Origin: Eustoma russellianum
Lineage: Eukaryota > Streptophyta > Magnoliopsida > Gentianales > Gentianaceae
Reading direction: 5' to 3'
NCBI GenBank assembly: GCA_036186865.1
Contig: AP025042.1
Span: forward strand, 35,408,487 to 35,472,486
DNA: 64,000 nt
The position numbers and the translations under genes are program-made. Below, in pieces: positions 57,048 through 64,000 of the stretch (positions are counted from its first letter, which is position 1; every line of letters starts with the position of its first letter). A model generated the notes under the pieces. The model saw only the letters and a program-made list of their open reading frames with translations. It did not search any database and was not told the DNA's origin.

Positions 57048-57580
57048 TTTTGGGTTCATAAACATATATTTCAGATTACATATGACGGCTTCGTTATATT
57101 TATTTATTTTACCTAATTCATTCTTTAATATAAGTGAGTGTTCATAAACAGAACGTGTTTTACTTGGTTGATAAGAATAATGAAAGTTTGTATAAATTTA
57201 GTCTGCATAACTAAATAAACAAATTAAAACATAAAAATGAAATCATTCATTAATACCTCTACTAAAAAATGGAATCGTTAAGCTTACTTCTATCTTTCTT
57301 CCTTCATGGGTATATGACGCACCATGTTTTGATTTGAGGGGATAAAATGTAAGATTCCGAAATTATTTCAAAAGGAAGGGCAAAAGCGTCATTTAATAAG
57401 TTAGAAATTGCTAAATAGATAGGAGTCTAAGATAAATTTCTTGACCAAACCGTTGTGAAAGGGCAGTCAGTTTCTTCTCCCGAGAGGCAGAGGTCGACTG
57501 AAGGACGAGAAGAAAATCAGAATCTTTCGTATTCAGATATCTGGCAATCCGGAGGTCGGAAAAAGGAATTGATTGAAGTT
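57048..57580. other. No gene recognised
   Basis: AT-rich DNA between the LTR remnant and Cop-4. The part from about 57450 has balanced base composition and a 64-codon plus frame without known motifs. Confidence 0.4.
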
Positions 57581-58016
57581 TTGATACAATTCAATCAACT
57601 AAACACCAAACGAATCAAAAATCAAATGAGCAGCAAAAGGAAGAATTGATGAAATGCAATGACACCAGGAGAATTTATTGGAAGAAAAACGGTTATTCTC
57701 AATTTTTATTGCAATGCTGCAGTACACGGCCCTTTTGTACAGTGCAATTAACACACTTCAGTTAAAAAGGAAGAAGAAAAGATTACCCCTATTTACAAAA
57801 CACACTATTTACATTAATCAGTGACTTTCTTGTCATTTCACTAATTTTAAACATTCGCGCGCTACTTTCCTTTCCTTCTTCATCCCTTCGATCAGCCTCC
57901 TTTTTTCCTCCAAGGTCTCTTTTCCTTTTTCATTTTTGATCACATCGCCTTCCTCTCTTTCTTCTGATCCCAAGCTAATTTTGCTCCTCAATTCATCTTC
58001 TCTCAATTCTTCAACA
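57580..58016 (-). repeat. Cop-4 3' LTR (left boundary approximate)
   Basis: Right end TTCTTCAACA is preceded, on the minus strand, by GATTGAGAGGGGG (58017-58029), a polypurine tract, just after the pol stop. The left end is a guess from base composition. Confidence 0.55.
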
Positions 58017-58027
58017 CCCCCTCTCAA

Positions 58028-59404
58028 TCATGACTTAGGGAATATATTGAGCATTCCCAAAGGCTCAGTTAGGATGCCAAGTCTCCTTGAATCCAAAGTT
58101 TTTGTAAATATATCTGCCAGCTGAAGTTCTATTCTAACTGGCATTGGAATGATTACACCCTCCTGATATTTGTCCCTTACAATATGACAATCTATCTCAA
58201 CGTGCTTGGATCTTTCATGGAAAACCAGATTTTTCACTATATAGATCGCAATTCTGTTATCACAGAATAACTTCATAGGATCAGTATGTATTACTCTTAG
58301 GTCTCTTAACAGATAGAGAATCTATTGAACCTCGCAAGTAGCTGAGGCAAGAGCTCTATATTCAGCTTCTGAAGATGACTTAGAAACAGCGGTCTGTTTC
58401 TTGGCCTTCCATGGTACCAGTGCACCTCCTAGGAATGTACAGCATCCCGTTACAGATCTCCTAGTCTCTGTACATCATTCCCAGTCTGCATCTGAAAATG
58501 CCTTCAATTTCAGTGATCCTGTACTAGGAAAAAATAACCATGTACCTGGATTGCCCTTTAGTACCTTAGGAGTCTGTGTGTAGCTGCGAAATACAACTCA
58601 GTAGACAAGTCCAAGAACTGACTGAGTTGTTGTACTGTGTATGCAATATCAACCCTTGTGATGGTTAAGTATAATACTCTTCCAATGAGTCTCCTATAAG
58701 CAGTAATATCTGTTACCAGCTTAGAGTCATTGTGGGCAAGCTTCAAATTCTATTCCATGTGTGTCTTAGCTGCTTAGAGGCCAGATATCCTGTGTCTTCA
58801 AGTAATTCAAGGGTGTATTTTCTCTGGCACACCACTACGCCCCCCCTGAGACCTGACAATCTCTAAGCCAAGGAAGTACCTTAGGGCACCCAGATCTTTT
58901 ATTTGGAATGTGTGATGTAGAGCAGTTTTAAGTTCTTGTATGGCATCAAGGAAATCACTCGCTAAAACAACATCATCTACCAGACCAGTAATACTAAGAA
59001 ATAATTGTCTAATCTTTTGACAAACATAGTATATTCATGCTTGGATTATAAAAAACCAGAAGAGATCAAGAAGGAGGTCAGTTTTGCAGTCTATTGCCTG
59101 CTGGCCTGTTTAAGACCATAAAGGGATTTATTAAGCTTGCACACTGTGTTAGGGGCAGCAACTTGAATTCCTTCTGGCAATGTCATATATATGTCCTGAT
59201 ATAAATCTCCATGTAGAAAGGCATGTCATCCTGTAATAGATGCCAAGTCCATGACTAACCTGTCAGTAGTCATTTTTGCAACAGGTGAAAAAGTGTCTTC
59301 ATAGTCTATTCCTGGTACCTGAGTATAGTCTTTAGCTACTAACCATGCCTGGTACCTCTATATACTTCCTTCTGCTCTCCTTTTGATTTTGTACACACAT
59401 TTGC
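58028..59404 (-). pseudogene. Cop-4 pol remnant (RT and RNase H), cut by Tek-3
   Basis: Minus strand from 59404: linker ending in DYTQVPGIDYEDTFSPVAKM, then RT with LNKSLYGLKQASRQ, a decayed catalytic region, YRRLIGRVLYLT (58690-58680 region), RNase H with FCDNRIAIYIVKN and VEIDCHIVRDK, and the end LADIFTKTLDSRRL at about 58080. Multiple stops. Upstream pol is displaced beyond the window by Tek-3, inserted at 59404/59405. Confidence 0.82.
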
Positions 59405-60334
59405 TGTCATACCCCGTAACTTTACATTCGACTTTTAAATAATTAGAAAACTTCTTTAAATACAATTTAATTAATTGTATAAGTTATGAGGCTTATTTAA
59501 ATAAAATATAAAAAAAGAAAAGAAAGGGCTAAAAGTGAGAATTAAGAAAATTAGGCAAAATTACCAAAAATGCCCCTCCCCAGTTAACTACTAGGGAGTT
59601 ACACAAAGGTGTATAACTCCCTATTAGTCCACTAGACCAACGGTTACAAGGCCAAAATAGGGGGAAAACGCCTGGGAGAAAAGAGAGAGAAGAAGAAGAG
59701 AAGAAGATAAAAAAGAAAGAGAGGTCCAATCCGTCTCGAAATTCTACCATACACTCGTAAGCTTATCTAGATTCCAGGGCAAGTAATCTTTATATACGCT
59801 TTATTCAAATTTTGATACAACATGCCCTGTGTTGTTATAAAGAGAAAACTCAGATCACACATTAGTAATCTTGATTTGTGTATGTTACATGCTTTACTAT
59901 ACGTATTTGTTGTTGTTTGATTGAGTAAAGTCATGTTATTTGGGCCAAATTCTGGAAACAGTTACGTGGTGATTGATGTTGTTAAATATGCCCGTAAAAG
60001 TTTCATCCGTGTTGTGTTTATGGTATTGTTATAAGTTCTTAAGTTTATTAACTGTACCTTAGATGATTTGAGAGTATTTGCAGGAAGTTGAAAGATGAAT
60101 GATGAGTTGTAGTAGATTTGGTTGTGTTGGAAAGTTTGAGGATACATTGGAAGTTGTGGGTGATAGAAGGCTTAGAGTGGATACGTTTGACATGTTTAAG
60201 AATCAATCCATGTTAGTTGTGTGTTAAGCATGATAGATTTGGGTGGTAAGATGGATCTTGAAGTGTTTAACATGAGAGGGTTGAAGGAGGAAGAAGATGA
60301 GAGGAAGTTACTGCAGAAAATTGCAGTTTTGGAA

Positions 60335-60655
60335 GTCGTCAGTTTACTTCGAACACCTATATTAGGCGCTCAATGTCATATTTGGCACCTAAAGCAGGCG
60401 TTCAATGTGTCCCAGTGCATTCCAGAACACTTCGAGCACCTACATTAGGCGCTTCATGTCACATAAGGCGCTTCATGTAGGCGTTATATGTGTCACAACA
60501 CATTCCAGAACACTTCGAACACCTCTGAAGGTGTTCGATGTCACATAAGGCGCTTCATGTATACCAGCACATTCCAGAACACTTTGAACGCCTAGTATAG
60601 GCGCTTTATGTCACTTTAGGCGCCTCATGAAGGCGTTCCAAGTGTACTGGAAGTC
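60335..60655. repeat. AGGCG-type repeat block in Tek-3 LTR
   Basis: Three to four degenerate units of about 100 bp: CACATTCCAGAACACTT, CGAACACCT, then TTAGGCGCTTCATGTCACAT and AGGCGTT. GGCGC and its inverse GCGCC recur throughout. Confidence 0.8.
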
Positions 60656-61116
60656 TCCCTTACCCATTAAGCGCCCCATGTATATGTGACAACTTTATTC
60701 TCTTCCTTTGATCATAAAATACAAGGGTATTTGCGGTGTACTTGAGGAATAATTGTTAACTGTGATTAAGTAAGGATAAGATTAGATCCAAAGTGAGTTG
60801 GTGATACGAACGGACTTAGAAAGGTACGAGCGTGGAGTGTCTTAGGTTCAGGACCTTGTACTTGATATGTAAGATGTGGGTGTATGTTTACATGTTTGAT
60901 ATGAAGTTGCATGAGCATCCTGCATCACAACATGAACACTTTGCATTTTGACAAGAGAATTGCTTTGCAAAAGAACATGTGCTTACAAGAGAAGATTAAA
61001 GTTTTCGAAAAGCAAACTATGGCTGCTGGTTGATCGCAGGGTGTAAAAGTCACGCCTGTGAAAGCAGAGTATAAAAGCGTGACCTGTGAATCAGTAGCAG
61101 AGTATAAAGTATTTTA

Positions 61117-61275
61117 TGGGGTCGTGGACCTATCAGCACGGATATAAGATATATGTAATGGGGCCGTGGACCTATCAGCACGGGGAATAAAGTTATATGT
61201 TATGGGGTCGTGGACCTTTCAGCACGGGTTATAAAGTTATGTTTGCTGTGGACTGATCACCCACAGGGTATAAAG
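61117..61275. repeat. Minisatellite in Tek-3 LTR (about 50-bp unit)
   Basis: Three good units share GTGGACCTATCAGCACGG and ATAAAGTTATAT; a fourth is decayed (GTGGACTGATCACCCACAGG). Sits about 750-910 bp from the LTR end. Confidence 0.85.
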
Positions 61276-62027
61276 TTCTGCTACGCGAAGAATATGAACA
61301 GTTTGTGAAATGACATGCATGTCACATTTTCGAAAGAAGACATATGCATGAGTTTTGTGTTTGGTTTTTAAAAGAGTACATGCATCATGCCTCATGAAGC
61401 ATGAGACTTTACATGCAAAGATTGACATTCGCGAATGATTTGTTTATGTAGAATGTTATTTTAGTTACTTGTTTGTTCTCATATTCATGTATTCTTTTAT
61501 GTGATTTATTCGTTTTAATGAATTGTTATAAAGATGCTATTTGCTAACCCGAGCACCTTATTTTGGACAATGACTTATACACTGGTGACTCGTCGTGTGT
61601 GATCCCGTAAGGTGTATAGACGGGTTACTTGCTGGCGATGTGTTTGCTAAGAACAAATACTCCATCTTCTTTTCAGGTGAGCCAGAGTACGAAATGATAT
61701 TTGTAAAAGACGGTGGCCAGTGGGCTCACTGGGATGATGGTCATTGAAGTAGATAGATTTCTGATCATTCTCTTTTAAGTTGGAAGACTTGATGTTTGTT
61801 ATCTTGTAATAGAGGATATGTTAGACAGTTAATCGTTTTTATTTCCGCTGTATTTCATTTGGTTATATTGATGTTAGTGAAGTTTTAAATTTTACGACGT
61901 TTCCGCTGATTTATCTTACGTCATGGATGACGTATGCTTGATCTGCTTTGACGCTTTGTAGTCCTCGTAGTAGACTACGGCGGGTGCACTGGTACCGATG
62001 TTCAGTATCGGGCCGGGGCGCTACTGG

Positions 62028-62040
62028 TGGTATCAGAGCC
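62028..62040 (+). other. Tek-3 primer-binding site
   Basis: TGGTATCAGAGCC, complement of the initiator tRNA-Met 3' end. Confidence 0.9.
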
Positions 62041-62304
62041 TAGGCTTCAGATCTATCTCGGAAACTTAAGTTCATGATCTTTTAGCAATTTAAGATTTGA
62101 TTTTCCCTTTAAGTGTGATCCTTAGATATAAGTGCTATTTTTCTAGAGTATAAGTATGATCGGGTTGGGTGTGTGTGAGCACGTTCGTCATCTAAATTTT
62201 GTACTAACATTCTTACTTCATACCCCACCCATTCTTACGCATTCAATCTTTCAGTAACATCTTGTATCAACTGATTGCTAATAGAAAGTTCACCTTTCAG
62301 AGAA

Positions 62305-63391
62305 GATGCCTCCAAGAAGAGATAACACAAGAAACTCCGGCAATGGATAGGAGAACCAGCCACCACAAGTGGTTTTACCTCAAGTGCTCATGGACGCATT
62401 GACGGTTATTGCACATGGGTTTGCTCAGCAGAAGCAACCTCCACCTCCTCCACCACCACAACATATATCCGGTTCTTCTATGGAGAGATGAGAAAGATGA
62501 GGGTTCTGGAATTTGGAGGATGTACTGATCCCGAGGAGGCTCAACATTGGTTGGCTGAAGTGGAGAAGTGTTTCAACGTTAGTGCAAGTGCCTGAGGAGA
62601 TAAAGGTAAATGTGGCCGCACCCCTTCTATGTGGCAAAGCTAGTGAATGGTGGGCTGGTATGGTATTGAGGATGACTCCATCTATCTCGTGGGCACAGTT
62701 CTATGATGCTTTTCTAAAGTATTATGTACCAGAGACGGCAATTCTGGACAAGATCAGAGCATTTGACCGATTGGAGCAAGGTCGGATGACGGTGTCGGAA
62801 TATGCGGACTGTTTCCATACTTTGGTTAAGTTTGTCCCTGCGATTATGTTTGATAATTGCCTTAAGATGACGAAGTTTGAGAGGGGCTTGGACTCAAGAA
62901 TACAGTCAGCAATAGTGAACGCAAGGATGAAAACTTACGAGGACATGTTAGATGCATGTTTTTGCATCGAGTGTGACTTCCGCAGAGTAGCGGCAAGGGA
63001 AGCTAGTGAAGGATTGTCGGATAGAGGCAAGAGGCCAAGGGAGGAGATTAGAGTCGGTGGCAGACCCAGACGTTGGGTCAAGATTCCGAAGAGGGGCCCA
63101 GTTAGGAATTTTCTGAGACCTCTAGTGCAGAATCCAGTAGCCCCGCCAGCTGTGGGAATTTGCCCACACTGTAACAGGAGCCATGTTGGAGAATGCAGAA
63201 TGTTGTCTGAAGCGTGTTACAGATGTGGATAGGTGGGCCATATGATTAGAGATTGTCCTGAGATGAAGAAAAATGCTCCAGGAGAAGCAGGCCAGCAGCC
63301 TAGGGCAAAGCCGAGAACAAATGCCCGTGTTCATGTCATGACCGATACTGACATACAGGAAGCCACTGATGTGGTAGCAGGTACAATTTAA
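62305..63391 (+). pseudogene. gag: Tek-3 gag remnant
   Basis: Begins MPPRRDN; an early TAG (about 62347, in AATGGATAG) and a stop near 62487 break it. A shift between about 62570 and 62600 moves it to the frame of 62513-63232: capsid core (VPEEIKVNVAAPLL, WWAGMVLRM, YYVPETAI, FERGLDSRIQ), basic region, CPHCNRSHVGEC finger and zinc knuckle CYRCG broken by TAG at 63230-63232 (probably CAG). The frame then runs GHMIRDCPEM to VVAGTI-stop at 63389-63391, which lies in the candidate intron. Confidence 0.88.
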
Positions 63392-63464
63392 ATTGAGTTT
63401 GAATTTTGAGTGAATTAAGTCTTTACATGTTTAACTCCCTGTGTAAAACTTGATATGGTCTTAG
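63381..63464 (+). other. Candidate gag-pol intron of Tek-3 (84 nt)
   Basis: Donor GCAG|GTACAATTTAA, acceptor TATGGTCTTAG|G. Joins the gag codon at 63380 to the protease frame (next codon 63467) through a split glycine codon, as in Tek-1 and Tek-2. Confidence 0.87.
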
Positions 63465-64000
63465 GTGTGGTTTTAGTAAATAGGATACCTGCCAACGTAC
63501 TTTTCGATAGCGGCACAAGTCACTCCTTTGTAGCAAAGAGATTCACTAAGCACCTTGGTAATATGCCTGAGTGGTTAGAAACTCCGTACCGTATCAGCAG
63601 TACCGAGATTGCAAGTTATGGTTTTGTATCAGCAGTACCGAGATTGCAAGTTAGAGTTTGAAGGACAAACGTTCTCCGCCAGACTGATCCCTATTCAGAT
63701 GTATGACTTTGACGTTATATTAGGAATGGACTGGCTGGCCAAGTATCACGCCAACATTGATTGTCGATTGAAGCAAGTGACAGTCAAGAGTGCTAAGATG
63801 GAAGAGGTAATGCTTCAAGGAGAGGCAGAACGAAAGAAAGTTCCCAAGAAGGTGTATATGTCGGTGGCTCAAGCTTGCAAAGCCTTAAAGAAAGGTGCCA
63901 AGGGGTTCCTAGTGTATGCGATGGATGTTACTCAGGAAGTACCATCTATTAAACAAATTCCAGTGGTTAAAGAGTTTCTTAATGTGTTTCCGGAGGAATT
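63465..64000 (+). pseudogene. pol: Tek-3 protease and start of RT linker
   Basis: VLFDSGTSHSF gives the aspartic protease active site. A 28-bp duplication with 35-bp period (63591-63618 and 63626-63653) shifts the frame after TPYRIS. The correct frame resumes with LEFEGQ, ILGMDWLAKY and the linker KALKKGAKGFLVY. The window ends before RT. Confidence 0.87.

Larger units (their letters stand above)
59405..62025 (+). repeat. Tek-3 5' LTR
   Basis: 2621 bp from TGTCATACCCCG to GGGGCGCTACT (terminal A mutated to T), then GG and the PBS. Its last 80 bp match the other Tekay LTR ends in inverse. Contains two tandem-repeat blocks (60335-60655, 61117-61275). The 75-codon frame at 60221 lies in LTR repeats. 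Confidence 0.82.
59405..64000 (+). mobile_element. Tek-3: Tekay/Del Ty3-gypsy element, 5' part
   Basis: 5' LTR, PBS, gag, intron and protease in plus orientation, running out of the window just before RT (PVVKEFLNVFPEE). Inserted in Cop-4 pol; flanking base pattern TTTGC precedes the LTR. Gag and protease carry stops and a duplication, so the copy is defective. Confidence 0.88.

Noticed and set aside
56775..57065. 96-codon minus-strand frame
   Set aside because: It overlaps the conserved Tekay LTR terminus and has no protein motif.
57833..58027. Charged minus-strand frame (64 codons)
   Set aside because: It starts at the Cop-4 polypurine tract and runs into the LTR; composition follows the purine-rich DNA.
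1..64000. tRNA or rRNA genes, centromeric or telomeric satellites
   Set aside because: No cloverleaf-compatible tRNA gene, rRNA sequence, TTTAGGG array or long satellite was seen; TGGTATCAGAGC matches are retrotransposon primer-binding sites.

Overview
This is a slice of plant nuclear DNA, almost certainly from a flowering plant and probably a eudicot. The support is chromodomain-carrying Tekay/Del-type Ty3-gypsy elements, Sirevirus-type Ty1-copia elements, tRNA-iMet primer-binding sites (TGGTATCAGAGC), a plant-only DUF538 gene, and a fragment of a plant cell-wall invertase gene. Apart from that one 147-codon gene (54076-54519, minus), nearly everything is LTR retrotransposons nested in each other. 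They are named here Tek-1/2/3 (Tekay gypsy), Sire-1/2 (Sirevirus-like copia), Cop-H, Cop-3 and Cop-4 (other copia).

Left nest, 1-29454: Sire-2 (truncated 5' LTR from 23461, ends 29454) was invaded by Tek-1. Tek-1 is now a three-LTR tandem array (LTR - internal - LTR - deleted internal - deleted LTR, 1-23460, minus strand). Its middle LTR was in turn invaded by Sire-1 (10351-21854, plus, 3.05-kb LTRs, TSD CTTTG). Tek-1 and Sire-1 carry multiple stops and frameshifts; Sire-2 has lost all of pol.

Middle, 29455-53799: after about 1.3 kb with no gene come a foldback element and a GAACCGAGC-rich repeat, then Cop-H (31715-53794, minus, TSD AGTGT). Cop-H has been invaded by Tek-2 (35733-44710, minus, TSD CAAGC) and Cop-3 (45681-51989, minus, TSD GTCCA). 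Between its PBS and gag, Cop-H carries promoter, exon 1 and a 5' splice site of a cell-wall invertase gene.

Right, 53800-64000: the DUF538 gene, a SINE-like insertion with a 16-bp TSD, an old Tekay LTR end, a decayed copia (Cop-4), and in Cop-4 the 5' half of Tek-3 (plus strand, cut by the window end).

The most notable observation: all three Tekay elements have a short GT-AG intron exactly at the gag-pol boundary (82, 92 and 84 nt, three different lengths modulo 3), and removing it restores the Gag-to-protease frame in every case. The Gag stop codon sits at intron positions 9-11 within a shared GGTACANTTTAA motif, so unspliced RNA would make Gag and spliced RNA Gag-Pol. Tek-2 has two further GT-AG introns, in RT and RNase H. 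Removing all three leaves one uninterrupted reading frame of about 1503 codons. The RT intron is also at the same site in Tek-1; the RNase H one is absent there. This is read from sequence only; no transcript data were available.
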